Shown here one piece after another: positions 1 to 8,158 of a stretch of DNA of 64,000 bases. Location: positions 124,001-188,000 of the forward strand of contig NZ_JAMGSL010000002.1 of assembly GCF_025195125.1 (NCBI RefSeq), written 5' to 3'. The stretch's first letter is position 1. Each line of letters begins with the position of its first letter. A program made the translations under genes and the position numbers. Under the pieces are notes generated by a model. The model made no database searches, was not told the DNA's origin, and saw only the letters and a list, made by a program, of their open reading frames with translations. The DNA is from Streptomyces sp. Je 1-79. GTDB lineage: Bacteria; Actinomycetota; Actinomycetes; Streptomycetales; Streptomycetaceae.

Positions 1-754
1 GCGACTCCATCAGGCCGACGAGGGCCATCGCGAAGGCGTACGGGGCGACCAGGACGAGGGTGTCCGTCGTGAACGGCACGTCGGGCAGACCGGGCACCGG
101 CAGCGAGGACGGCAGGGCGCCCTTGTCGCCGACCGTCGGCACGGCGATCCCGGCGGCGACCGTGATCGCCGTCAGGATGGCGATGGAGACGAGCGGGGCC
201 GGGATCACGGTCGTGACCTTCGGGAAGAAGACCATCAGGAGCAGGCCGCCGACGACGAGCGGGTAGACCGCCCAGGGCACGTTCCGCATCTCCGGCACCT
301 GGGCCATGAAGACCAGGATGGACAGCGAGTTCACGAAGCCGACCATCACCGAGCGTGGGATGAACCGCATCAGCTTCGCCACTCCGAGCACGCCGAGGAT
401 CACCTGGAAGACGCCGGCCAGGATCACGGCCGCCACCAGGTATCCCAGACCGTGCTCGCGGTTGAGCGGCGCGATGACGAGCGCGACGGCGCCGGTGGCG
501 GCGGAGATCATCGCCCGGCGGCCGCCGAAGACCGCGATGGTCACGGCCATGGTGAAGGAGGCGAACAGACCGATCGCCGGATCGACCCCGGCGATGATCG
601 AGAAGGCGATCGCCTCGGGGATCAGCGCCAGACCGACGACCAGCCCGGCCAGCACCTCGGTACGCCAGACCTTCGGGTCGGTCTGCCATTCCGGGCGCAG
701 CGCGCGCGACCAGGCGGCCGGGGACACAGCGGATGAGGACAAGGAAGCGGACAC
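1..754 (-). CDS. SulP family anion permease (5' part, cut by window edge)
   Basis: About 251 N-terminal residues of a SulP (sulfate/bicarbonate) permease, read on the reverse strand and running off the left edge. The family signature is clear: an LVVGLALIPEAIAFSIIAGV stretch near residue 40, then GLFASF, then SAATGAVALVIAPLN, followed by alternating hydrophobic helices. SulP proteins are inner-membrane transporters of sulfate, bicarbonate or dicarboxylates; the STAS domain would lie outside the window, so the substrate cannot be told. The start is a GTG at 752-754 with no strong ribosome binding site; a second in-frame GTG nine codons later is possible. Confident in family, not in start. Confidence 0.9.
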   Translation of the reverse strand, partial: MSASLSSSAVSPAAWSRALRPEWQTDPKVWRTEVLAGLVVGLALIPEAIAFSIIAGVDPAIGLFASFTMAVTIAVFGGRRAMISAATGAVALVIAPLNREHGLGYLVAAVILAGVFQVILGVLGVAKLMRFIPRSVMVGFVNSLSILVFMAQVPEMRNVPWAVYPLVVGGLLLMVFFPKVTTVIPAPLVSIAILTAITVAAGIAVPTVGDKGALPSSLPVPGLPDVPFTTDTLVLVAPYAFAMALVGLMES

Positions 755-1151
755 CTGTCGTAGCTCGGGCACACCCACGCGGCGGGGCCGGGCGTACGGG
801 TGGACACGGAGGGGCCGGGGCGGCACCCCGCGGTCGGCCCGCGCGGCGGCGGACCGGAAGTCGAGGAGACGGAGGACGGAGGACGGGCGGAGCCGAGGCG
901 GTGACGAAACCGCGGCGGCCACGGAGCCGGGCGGCTCAGGTCCCGGTGCGGAGCGTCACGGCGGGCAGACGGCGGCGGTCGGCGTCAGGGGCTCGCGCAC
1001 GCTCTCTCCTGCGGAAGTCGGACCTTCGGCGGGCAGCAGGACGCGCCCTCACGACCGGCGATCCTACCGTGCGGAGCGCGACGGGCCGGTCCGCGAGGCG
1101 CGGGGACCGCGGACGCGGACGACAGACCCGCAGGTCAGGAGCGGGAAACCG
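755..1151. other. intergenic stretch, no convincing gene
   Basis: 397 bases between the SulP start and the 3' end of the small membrane protein gene. I see no conserved protein on either strand; longer open frames here are Arg/Gly-rich low-complexity readings. On the reverse strand there is a TAGGAT box (1062-1067) that could be a -10, and a 14-codon micro-ORF with a good ribosome binding site (956-1000, listed separately). Confidence 0.5.
956..1000 (-). CDS. possible 14-aa micro-ORF upstream of the SulP gene
   Basis: GTG start at 998-1000, TGA at 956-958, reading MREPLTPTAAVCPP. An AGGAGAGA ribosome binding site lies just upstream on the reverse strand. It ends about 200 bases before the SulP start and does not match the leader-peptide motif seen twice elsewhere in this window. 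It may be chance. The single cysteine codon near its end and its position upstream of an anion (possibly sulfate) permease are the only reasons to note it. Confidence 0.2.
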   Translation of the reverse strand: MREPLTPTAAVCPP

Positions 1152-1568
1152 TCACGATCCGGGCGGCCGGCTCCACGGGGTCAGCCGACGGTGCGCCGCG
1201 CGGGCGTGGACGAGCCGGGCGATGACGGTTCCCGTGCTCGCCGCCGTCAGGAGGCACGCCAGGCGGCCGAGATCGTAGGCGGCCTCCCAGGTGAGCTCGC
1301 CGATGGGCGCGGTGGCGTAGGCGTTGAGGATCAGCCAGCAGAGCAGGGCGGTGCCCGGGGCGGCCGCGAGCCGGGCGCCCGTGCTGACCGCCGCCACGGC
1401 CAGGGAGAGCGCGATCAGGTCGAGGGTGGGGTCGCCGTGACCGTCGAGGAAGTTGAGGGAGAGGACCAGGGCGAAGGCCAGGAGGGCCGACACGGCCCAG
1501 ATCGAGGGGGTCGCCGCGGGGTCCGGCACGGGGCGCGGACCGGAGCGGATCCGCATCCATTCGATCAT
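1152..1568 (-). CDS. small integral membrane protein, unknown function
   Basis: 138 aa with about four hydrophobic segments (roughly residues 22-42, 50-68, 70-86 and 100-120) and a basic, proline-rich C-terminus. I know of no function; similar four-helix proteins are common in Streptomyces. The ATG at 1566-1568 is chosen because GAGGAG lies at a good distance upstream. It is divergent from the esterase gene at 1722, so the 150 bases between probably hold both promoters. The ORF extends five codons upstream of this start. Confidence 0.65.
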   Translation of the reverse strand: MIEWMRIRSGPRPVPDPAATPSIWAVSALLAFALVLSLNFLDGHGDPTLDLIALSLAVAAVSTGARLAAAPGTALLCWLILNAYATAPIGELTWEAAYDLGRLACLLTAASTGTVIARLVHARAAHRRLTPWSRPPGS

Positions 1569-1721
1569 GCAGCGCCTCCTCACGCACCGCCCCTCCGTCG
1601 GGGCCCTGGAGAATGATGCACCACCGCGGCGAACGCGCCGCCGGCCGGTTCACCCGTGCCCGCGACGCCCGGTACGCGCCGGAGCGGGTGGGCGGCCGCA
1701 CCGGGTGATTGACTGGGTCGT

Positions 1722-2750
1722 ATGGACCGTGCGCAGGAGTTCTCCGTGCCGTCGGGGCCCGGATCAGACCGGACGACATGGGGTGTGCCGCCCTTCGACC
1801 CCGAACTGAGCGTCGTGCTGGAAGCCTTGGGGGACGCGGCGAGGGAGTCGGTCACGCCGGAGAACCTCGCCGCCCGCCAGGAGAGCGCCGCCGTGTCCCG
1901 GCCCAGTCCGACCGTCGAGGAGCTCCGGGCGGACGGCCGCTTCGAGGTCGAGGAGCTGCGCGTGCCAGGGGCTCCCGGTGCCCCGGAGGTCACGCTGGTG
2001 AGCGCGCGGCCCGCGGGGATCACACGACCGCTGCCGCTGCTGTACTACATGCACGGCGGCGGCATGATCATGGGCAACGCGGGTTCCGTCCTTCCGCAGG
2101 TGCTCCGCGACTGGGCGCTCCCGCTGGAGCTGGCCGTCCTCTCCGTCGAGTACCGGACGGCACCGCAGACGCCCTACCCCGGAGCGGTCGAGGACTGCTA
2201 CGCCGGTTACGTCTGGGCGGTCGAGCACGCGGAGCGTCTCGGCGTCGACGCGGACCGCGTCGTCGTCGGCGGAAAGAGCGCCGGCGGCGGACTCGCGGCC
2301 GCCCTCGCCCTGCTCGCCCGGGACCGGGGCGCGCCCGCTCCGATCGGGCAGCTGCTGCTCTGCCCGATGCTCGACGACCGTGGCGAGACCTTCTCCAGCC
2401 ATCAGCTGGCTGACGCCGTGATCTGGAACCGGACGTCCAACACGACGGCGTGGCACGCCCTGTTGGGAGACCGCTACGGCGCTGCCGACCTGCCGTCGTA
2501 CGCGGCCCCCGCCCGCGCGGAGGATCTCTCCGGGCTGCCCCCGGCCTACATCGACGTCGGCTCGGCCGAGCTCTACCGGGACGAGGACGTGGCCTACGCC
2601 GACGCGATCTGGCGGGCCGGAGGCGAGGCCGAACTGCACGTGTGGCCCGGCGCGTTCCACGGCTTCGACACCTTCGCACCGGATGCCGTGCTCACCCAGG
2701 ACGCCCGCGCCGCCCGTCTCCACTGGCTCCGGCGCGTCCTCGCCCGGTAG
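1722..2750 (+). CDS. alpha/beta hydrolase, hormone-sensitive lipase (HSL) type esterase
   Basis: 342 aa. The oxyanion-hole motif HGGG is at residues 111-114, the nucleophile elbow GKSAG puts the catalytic serine at 186, and the AFHGF motif gives H313. The acid is probably E283 in the SAELYRDE segment, where many relatives have Asp. No signal peptide, so a cytoplasmic carboxylesterase acting on short acyl esters is expected. The LacI-family gene follows 86 bases downstream on the same strand and could be co-transcribed. Substrate cannot be inferred. Confidence 0.9.
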   Translation: MDRAQEFSVPSGPGSDRTTWGVPPFDPELSVVLEALGDAARESVTPENLAARQESAAVSRPSPTVEELRADGRFEVEELRVPGAPGAPEVTLVSARPAGITRPLPLLYYMHGGGMIMGNAGSVLPQVLRDWALPLELAVLSVEYRTAPQTPYPGAVEDCYAGYVWAVEHAERLGVDADRVVVGGKSAGGGLAAALALLARDRGAPAPIGQLLLCPMLDDRGETFSSHQLADAVIWNRTSNTTAWHALLGDRYGAADLPSYAAPARAEDLSGLPPAYIDVGSAELYRDEDVAYADAIWRAGGEAELHVWPGAFHGFDTFAPDAVLTQDARAARLHWLRRVLAR

Positions 2751-2836
2751 AGACGCCGGACCACCGGCGCCCCTGGCGGCGGCATCGGCGAAGATGGTGG
2801 GGTCCCGTCCTCATCACGCGAGGAGCGTCAGCGCAG

Positions 2837-3883
2837 ATGCCCACTTCCGGTGCCGGTCAGCGGCCGCCGACGATCGCCGATGTCGCGCGGGTCGCCGGGG
2901 TGTCGCGTACGACGGTCTCGCACGCCCTCAACGGGATCGGCAAGGTCGATCCCCGGACCCGGGAGCGCATCAGGCAGGTCGCCGGCGAGCTCGGTTACCG
3001 GCCCAACCTGCGCGCGCAGCGGCTGCGGCGCGGTCAGGCGAAGGCCATCGCGCTCGCCTCGTCGATGCCGTTCGCGGTCGCCGGAGGACCGTCCCGGCTC
3101 GGTTTCTACATGGAGGTCGCCGCGGCCGCCGCCGAGAGCGCCCTGGTGCACGACTACGCGCTGGTGCTCGTGCCTCCCGTGCAGTCGGGTTCCGCCCTGT
3201 ACTCCGTCGACATCGACGGGGCCATCGTCGTGGAGCCGGACGTGGACGACGTGGCCGTGGCCACCCTGAAGGAGCGCGGTCTTCCGTACGTGGCGCTCGG
3301 CAGGCCCGTCTCCCCGGACGAGGACGTGCCGTACGTCGACCTGCGCGGCGGGCTCGTCGCCGAACTGCTCCTGGCCCACGTGCGCGAGCAGGGGGCACGG
3401 CAGCCCGCCCTGATCGTCGGTTCCGGTTCACGGCACTCGTCGGTGGACGCCCTCGCCGCCCACGCGCGGGTCGCGGAGGAGCAGGGCTGGGCGCCGATCG
3501 TGGCGACGGCTCCGGAGTCCGGCGGTGAGCAGGCCGGGTACGAACGGTGCGCGGCCCTGCTCGCCGAGCACCCGGAGATCGACGCGGTCTGCGCGCTGGT
3601 GGACGCCTTCGCGGTGGGCGCGGTGCGGGCGGTCCGCGACAGCGGGCGCACGATCCCGGACGACGTCATGGTCGTCACCCGGTACGACGGTCTGCGCGCC
3701 CGTACGTGCGAACCGCCGCTGACCGCCGTCGACCTGAACCTGGACCGGGCGGCGGCCGTGGCCGTGGAGCTGCTGCTGGGCCGGCTGCACGGCGACGCCG
3801 CCGCCACCGGGGTGGTGGCGACGGTGCCGGAGCCGCGGGTGATCGCCCGCGCGTCGTCGCTGCGGGGCACCGCCGGGCGGTAG
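2837..3883 (+). CDS. LacI family transcriptional regulator
   Basis: 348 aa. The N-terminal LacI-type helix-turn-helix TIADVARVAGVSRTTVSHAL is at residues 12-31, followed by the hinge-helix region (YRPNLRAQRLRRG) and a periplasmic-binding-protein-like effector domain. The ATG at 2837 is preceded by a GAGGAG-type ribosome binding site; the longer open frame upstream is out of register with any conserved sequence. The nearest sites of the right architecture (AA-N-CG-N-TT) are the paired palindromes at 7821-7848 ahead of the NCS2/amidohydrolase/TauE operon, which ends convergently with this gene. I infer that operon is its target, with a nucleobase-like ligand. Confidence 0.92.
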   Translation: MPTSGAGQRPPTIADVARVAGVSRTTVSHALNGIGKVDPRTRERIRQVAGELGYRPNLRAQRLRRGQAKAIALASSMPFAVAGGPSRLGFYMEVAAAAAESALVHDYALVLVPPVQSGSALYSVDIDGAIVVEPDVDDVAVATLKERGLPYVALGRPVSPDEDVPYVDLRGGLVAELLLAHVREQGARQPALIVGSGSRHSSVDALAAHARVAEEQGWAPIVATAPESGGEQAGYERCAALLAEHPEIDAVCALVDAFAVGAVRAVRDSGRTIPDDVMVVTRYDGLRARTCEPPLTAVDLNLDRAAAVAVELLLGRLHGDAAATGVVATVPEPRVIARASSLRGTAGR

Positions 3884-3889
3884 CCGGTC

Positions 3890-3992
3890 GGGACCGCCGT
3901 CGCCGAACGGTACGCGGGCCGCCGGCCCGGGTGCCCGGGCGGGACCCGCCGTCGCCGACCCGCACCCGGGCCGCCGCCCTCGGGTGCCCGGG
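3890..3992. repeat. imperfect direct repeat, two ~52-bp copies
   Basis: Between two convergent genes, a GC-rich segment starting GGGACCGCCGTCGCCGA (3890) recurs as GGGACCCGCCGTCGCCGA (3941), and both copies end in GGTGCCCGGGC. Each copy contains short self-complementary GC blocks, so the pair may act as a bidirectional terminator. No function can be assigned from sequence alone. Confidence 0.5.
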
Positions 3993-4050
3993 CATCCGAG
4001 GGTCCCCCGCCCACCCGCGGGCGCCCGAGTTCCCGGCCCGTACCGGCGGT

Positions 4051-4761
4051 TCAGATGCCCAGGATGAGGACCACCCCCGAGACGAGGGCGAAGACCAGCA
4101 CGAACACGCGCATCCGCCGCGCGTCCAGCCGGTGGTGCACCAGGCGGCTCAGCCACGCCCCTACGGCGATCGCGGGGAGCAGCGCGCATGCCCACCCGAG
4201 GTCCGCGGGCTCCCCCTCCCCCGTCGCGAACAGCAGGAGGAGCGAGGCGACTTCGCCGACGAGGAAGCACGCGGCGACGGTGGAGCGCAGCTCCGCGGGC
4301 GGCCGGTGCTGGTAGACCAGCGCCAGCGGTGGGCCGCCGACCCCCGTCGCGGTCTCCGTGAGGCCGGTCACCGCGCCCGCGCCCACATAGGCGGCCCGGC
4401 CGGGTGTGAAGGCGGGGGCGGCCAGGCTCGCGACGGCGGCGAGCACGGTGGCGAGGCCCACGAACAGCCCGAGACTGCGGTCGGGAATCAGCAAGAGCAG
4501 CGCCAAGCCGCCCGGCGTGGCGGCGAGCCGCGCGGCGGTGATCCAGCCCGCGCCGCGCAGATCGAGCGAGGTCCGTTCGCGCCAGGTGACGTACGCGTTG
4601 AGGGGGATCATCGACGCCAGGACGAACACCGGGAGCAGGCCGGGATCGAGGATGCCGGCCACGGGAGCGACGATCAGGGCGAAGCCGAGCCCGCTGCTGC
4701 CCTGGACGAACGCGGCGACGGCGACCGTGACGGCGAGCACCGCCAGTGTCTCGGTGGTCAC
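4051..4761 (-). CDS. TauE/SafE family membrane transporter
   Basis: 236 aa with seven or eight hydrophobic helices. The start resembles TauE/SafE proteins (FVQGSSGLGFALIVAPV at about residues 18-34), and the second half repeats the motif style with GLTETATGVGGPPLALVY. TauE/SafE proteins are thought to export small anions such as sulfite, sulfoacetate or other organic acids. The GTG start overlaps the stop of the amidohydrolase gene by 4 nt, so it is the third gene of the 7753-to-4051 operon. In this context it may export a product of deamination or a linked anion. Substrate unknown. Confidence 0.88.
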   Translation of the reverse strand: MTTETLAVLAVTVAVAAFVQGSSGLGFALIVAPVAGILDPGLLPVFVLASMIPLNAYVTWRERTSLDLRGAGWITAARLAATPGGLALLLLIPDRSLGLFVGLATVLAAVASLAAPAFTPGRAAYVGAGAVTGLTETATGVGGPPLALVYQHRPPAELRSTVAACFLVGEVASLLLLFATGEGEPADLGWACALLPAIAVGAWLSRLVHHRLDARRMRVFVLVFALVSGVVLILGI

Positions 4762-6170
4762 CGCGCCGTGCTCCCTTCCCGTGCCGCCGTGGAGGTGGGG
4801 TGTACGCGGGTGATGGCGGCCCTTTCCACGGCCGCGCGCGCGAGTTCGGCCGCCCGGCTCACGAGGGCGGGGCCGTCCCAGTCGACGGGCCGGCCGTCCC
4901 GCATGCGCAGACGTCCGTCGACGAACACGGCGGTGATCTGGTCGCGGTTGCCGCGCCGTACCAGCTCCCAGGGCAGGTCCCAGGAGAGCGCGAGTTCGGG
5001 GTTGGTGACGTCGACGAGGAGGAAGTCGGCGGCCATGCCCGGGGCGATCGTGCCGGTCCGCGCGCCGAGCCCGACGGCGTCGGCGCCGCCTCGGGTGGCG
5101 TGCTCCAGCCAGGTCCAGCCCGCGCCGCAGGAGGAGTCGCCGGTGGCCAGCCCGTACGCGAGGCGCTGGGCGAACTCCGCCGCCTCGGCGAGCCGGAATC
5201 CGTCGCCCCGCGTGCCGTCCGTACCGAGGCCGAAGCGGACGCCGCGCTCGGCCATGGCGGTGGCGGGGGCGACGGCGTTCCCCTTCCAGGCGCTGGCGAC
5301 GGGGTTGTAGCTGACCGCCGTCCCGGTGTCGGCGAGCAGGGTCAGCTCGCGCGGGGTGAGCAGGGTGGCGTGGGCGGCGAGCAGTTGGGGGCCGAGGGCG
5401 CCGATCCTGTGCAGGTGCTCCAGGGGGCGCATGCCGTGCCGTACGAGGGAGCGTTCGACGCCGGCCAGGTGTTCGTTGACGTGGATCTGGACGACGGCCC
5501 CCGACTCGGCGGCGAGGCGGGCGGTGCGCCGGAGGGTCTCCTCGGTGGCGGCCTCGGGGATGGAGACGGCGAGGGAGGCGTGGACCAGCGGGTCGCCGTC
5601 GTAGCGCGCGAGGTGCTTCGCGGCGCGCTCCAGGACGGACGGTGTCCCGGCTTCGTCGGCTCCGTCCGCGTCGTTGCAGACGAGCCCCAGTACGCAGCGG
5701 ATGCCGGCGTCGCGGGCGGCGGAGGCGACCACGTCGACGTCCACGTCGGCGCGGGTTCCGGCGTCGGCGACGGTGGTGAAACCACCGCGCAGGGCCTCGT
5801 ACGCGGCCAGCTTCGCTGCCACGTAGGCCGATTCCTCGTCCAGCGCGCCCTCCAGCGGCACCCAGACCCTGCGGAAGATCTCCGACGGCTCACCGAAGGC
5901 GAGCGCGGAGCCGAAGCTCTGCGTCAGGTGGTGGTGGGCGTCGACGAAGCCGGGCATGAGGACGTGGCCGGGAAGGGGTACGGGGGCGAGGTGCGGATGC
6001 GTGCGCACCAGCTCCTCGGCGGGACCCACGGCGCGGAAGGCGCCGTCGGCGACGACGACCGCGTGGCCGTCGGCCGGGCCTTCGGGCACCAGGACGGCGT
6101 CCGGTACGAGGAGGAGGGGGCCGCCGTCGAGAAGGGGGCCGTGCAGGAGGTCGGGCGTGAGCGGGTTCAT
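4758..6170 (-). CDS. amidohydrolase superfamily deaminase (8-oxoguanine deaminase / chlorohydrolase-like, COG0402)
   Basis: 470 aa. Metal ligands of the amidohydrolase fold are in place: H79 and H81 in DAHHH, H230 in QIHVNEH, H267 in AAHATLL and D318 in GLGTDGT. The family (TrzA/AtzA, 8-oxoguanine deaminase, guanine deaminase) hydrolytically removes an amino group or halide from purine, pyrimidine or triazine rings. It sits between a nucleobase permease and a TauE-like exporter with 4-nt overlaps on both sides, which supports a heterocycle-salvage role in the cytoplasm. The exact substrate cannot be read from sequence; 8-oxoguanine or another aminated purine is my best guess. Confidence 0.9.
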   Translation of the reverse strand: MNPLTPDLLHGPLLDGGPLLLVPDAVLVPEGPADGHAVVVADGAFRAVGPAEELVRTHPHLAPVPLPGHVLMPGFVDAHHHLTQSFGSALAFGEPSEIFRRVWVPLEGALDEESAYVAAKLAAYEALRGGFTTVADAGTRADVDVDVVASAARDAGIRCVLGLVCNDADGADEAGTPSVLERAAKHLARYDGDPLVHASLAVSIPEAATEETLRRTARLAAESGAVVQIHVNEHLAGVERSLVRHGMRPLEHLHRIGALGPQLLAAHATLLTPRELTLLADTGTAVSYNPVASAWKGNAVAPATAMAERGVRFGLGTDGTRGDGFRLAEAAEFAQRLAYGLATGDSSCGAGWTWLEHATRGGADAVGLGARTGTIAPGMAADFLLVDVTNPELALSWDLPWELVRRGNRDQITAVFVDGRLRMRDGRPVDWDGPALVSRAAELARAAVERAAITRVHPTSTAAREGSTAR

Positions 6171-7753
6171 CGGTCGCTTTCCGTACGGGTGGTGGCGCTC
6201 GGGCTCGTCCTGGTCCGGCCGGCGTCTGCCAGGCGGGCCATGACGCCCGGGCGGACGTGGTGGAAGAGGATGTTGAGGACGGCGGCGACGAACGCGCCGA
6301 CGGCGACGCCGCTTTCGAGGAGGATGCGGACGTTCGGAGGGAAGCCGCCGTACACGCCGGGGACGAGGATCGGCAGCAGGCCGAGCGCGAGGGCGACCGC
6401 GCAGACGAAGGTGCTCGTGTGCTTGTCGAGGTCGGAGCGGCCGAGCATCTGCACGCCGAGCACGGTGATCACGGCGAAGACGACCATCGCGGTGCCGCCG
6501 ACGACCGCGGACGGGATGACGCTGATCGCGCGGGTCACGGGCGCCAGGAACCCGATGACGACGAGGACGACGCCGGCGGCGGCGGTCACGAAGCGGCTGC
6601 GTACGCCGGTGACGCGGACGATCCCGATGTTCTCCCCGCTGGTGACCATCAGGGGCAGTCCGAAGAACCCGCCGAAGAGCGAGGTCAGCGCGTCGCCGCG
6701 GACGGTCTTGGGGACGTCGGTGCGCCTGTCGATCTTCTTGCCGACGGCTTCGGCGTTGATGACGGTCTGGCCGGTCGCCTCGGCCATGGAGGCAAGGCTG
6801 TAGAGCATCAGCGGCAGCGCGGCGACCAGGTTGAACTGCGGTGAGCCGAAGGGCATCAGCTGCGGCACGCCGAACAGGCCCCCGTCGGCGGCCCGGCCGA
6901 GGTCGACGGTGCCGAGGAACGCGGCGAGAGCGGTGCCGGCGAGGAGTCCGAGCATGACGGCGAGTTGGCGCAGGATGCCGCTGAAGAGCAGGTAGAAGGC
7001 GACGGTGAAGCCGATGGTGGCCAGGCCGAGACCGAGGTTGACGGGGTCGGCGAAGCCGGGCTGGCCGGGCCGTCCGGTGACGAGCACCGCGCCGACCTTC
7101 ACGAGGTTGACGCCGACGATGACGATCATCGTGCCGATGACGAGGGCCGGGAAGAAGGCCAGCAGCCGTGAGAAGACCGGCAGGACGACGAAGTAGAAGG
7201 CGGCGGTGAGGATCACGGCGCCGGTGGCCGTGCGCAGTCCGTGCTGTTCGGCGATGGCGAGGAAGAGGATGAGCGGCGCGCCTCCGGGCAGCATCACGAA
7301 CGGCAGCTTCGGCCCGAACTTCCAGGGGCCGAGCGACTGGATCAGGGACCCGACCCCGGAGAGCACGAAGGCCGCGGAGAGCAGGTTGACGGTCAGCGCG
7401 GGGTCGAGGCGGAGGGTGGCGCTCATGAGGAAGATCGCCGAGATGGGGGTGGCGGCCATGACGAGGACGTGCTGGACGCCGAAGAGCAGGATCCGGCCGA
7501 GGGGGCGGGACTCGTCGACGGGGTGGGGCGACGGCACGGGGTGGGACTCGTCGACGGGGTGGAGCGGCGGCACGGGGTGGGGCGGCGGCACGGGGACGGC
7601 TCCCGACGCCGGCGCGGACGCGGGGTCCGCTGTCGGCGCGGACGCGGGGTCCGCTGTCGGCGCGCGTGGGGGGTCGGGCTCAGGTGCGGGTTCCTGCGCG
7701 GGTGCGGGTGGTTGCTGTGCGGTGCCGGGCTCGGTCTGGCGGGGACTGGACAC
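6167..7753 (-). CDS. NCS2 family nucleobase:cation symporter (uracil/xanthine permease type)
   Basis: 528 aa from the GTG at 7751-7753, with a GGAG ribosome binding site just upstream. Residues 1 to about 85 form a Pro/Ala/Asp-rich cytoplasmic extension built from short repeats (ADPASAPT twice, HPVDESHPVPSPHPVDES). The membrane core then follows the NCS2 pattern of about 12-14 helices, including QSLGPWKFGPKLPFVMLPGG and TGQTVINAEAVGKK. It is the first gene of a three-gene operon with the amidohydrolase (4-nt overlap) and TauE-like protein. The paired palindromes 70-95 bases upstream of its start are the likely repressor sites. The longer open frame reaching 8065 crosses those sites and is not used here. 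Confidence 0.9.
   Translation of the reverse strand: MSSPRQTEPGTAQQPPAPAQEPAPEPDPPRAPTADPASAPTADPASAPASGAVPVPPPHPVPPLHPVDESHPVPSPHPVDESRPLGRILLFGVQHVLVMAATPISAIFLMSATLRLDPALTVNLLSAAFVLSGVGSLIQSLGPWKFGPKLPFVMLPGGAPLILFLAIAEQHGLRTATGAVILTAAFYFVVLPVFSRLLAFFPALVIGTMIVIVGVNLVKVGAVLVTGRPGQPGFADPVNLGLGLATIGFTVAFYLLFSGILRQLAVMLGLLAGTALAAFLGTVDLGRAADGGLFGVPQLMPFGSPQFNLVAALPLMLYSLASMAEATGQTVINAEAVGKKIDRRTDVPKTVRGDALTSLFGGFFGLPLMVTSGENIGIVRVTGVRSRFVTAAAGVVLVVIGFLAPVTRAISVIPSAVVGGTAMVVFAVITVLGVQMLGRSDLDKHTSTFVCAVALALGLLPILVPGVYGGFPPNVRILLESGVAVGAFVAAVLNILFHHVRPGVMARLADAGRTRTSPSATTRTESDR
7611..7658. repeat. 24-bp tandem repeat (2 copies) in the NCS2 N-terminal extension
   Basis: A 24-nt unit beginning GGCGCGGACGCGGGGTCCGC is repeated exactly at 7611 and 7635 and encodes the duplicated ADPASAPT octapeptide. 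A second, looser repeat of DESHPVP-type sequence lies at about 7505-7590. These are in-frame expansions in a region that would face the cytoplasm. Confidence 0.8.
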
Positions 7754-7820
7754 GTTCGGGCTCCGTTCGGGCGTTGTGGCACGCTCGGGTTTCAGCCGCG
7801 ATCCGGCCCTGGACGGAGAG

Positions 7821-7848
7821 CCAAATCGATTTGGCCAAATCGATTTGG
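7821..7848. promoter_or_regulatory. two abutting 14-bp palindromes, LacI-family operator candidate
   Basis: CCAAATCGATTTGG occurs at 7821-7834 and again, with no gap, at 7835-7848. Each copy is a perfect palindrome with the AA-N-CG-N-TT core typical of LacI-family operators. They lie 68-95 bases upstream of the NCS2 start and about 310 bases from the divergent regulator at 8159, so they most likely control the reverse-strand operon. The LacI-family protein at 2837 is the obvious candidate to bind them. Confidence 0.75.
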
Positions 7849-8158
7849 CCGCCAGTATCGAAGCGCGGAGGGGGAGCGTCAAGGGGTACGGCACGAAAGC
7901 GCCGCCCGCTGGTGAAGGGCGAGCGGCGCACTGACAGCGGCCACGGCCGCGGCGGCGAACGCCCCTTCCCGTGGCCGTCGTGTCAACGCTGCGACGGACG
8001 GGCGGGACGCGTCGGTCCGCGGTACGGCCAGGAGTTATCCGCGTCTCGCGGTCCCGTTCTGCCAAGCCTGCGAACCTTGGCGACCCCGCGGATCCGCGTA
8101 GGCTGACCGCCGTGTCCGGCGAAGGGCACTGCGGCTGTCCGGGCGGAGGAGGAGTGCG

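Noticed and set aside
4746..6803. 685-codon forward frame over the amidohydrolase and permease genes
   Set aside because: Antisense shadow; no domain, and both reverse-strand genes have complete motifs and stop/start overlaps.
6167..8065. Longer NCS2 start at 8065
   Set aside because: The extra ~100 codons are Arg-rich and pass through the paired operator palindromes; the GTG at 7753 has a ribosome binding site.
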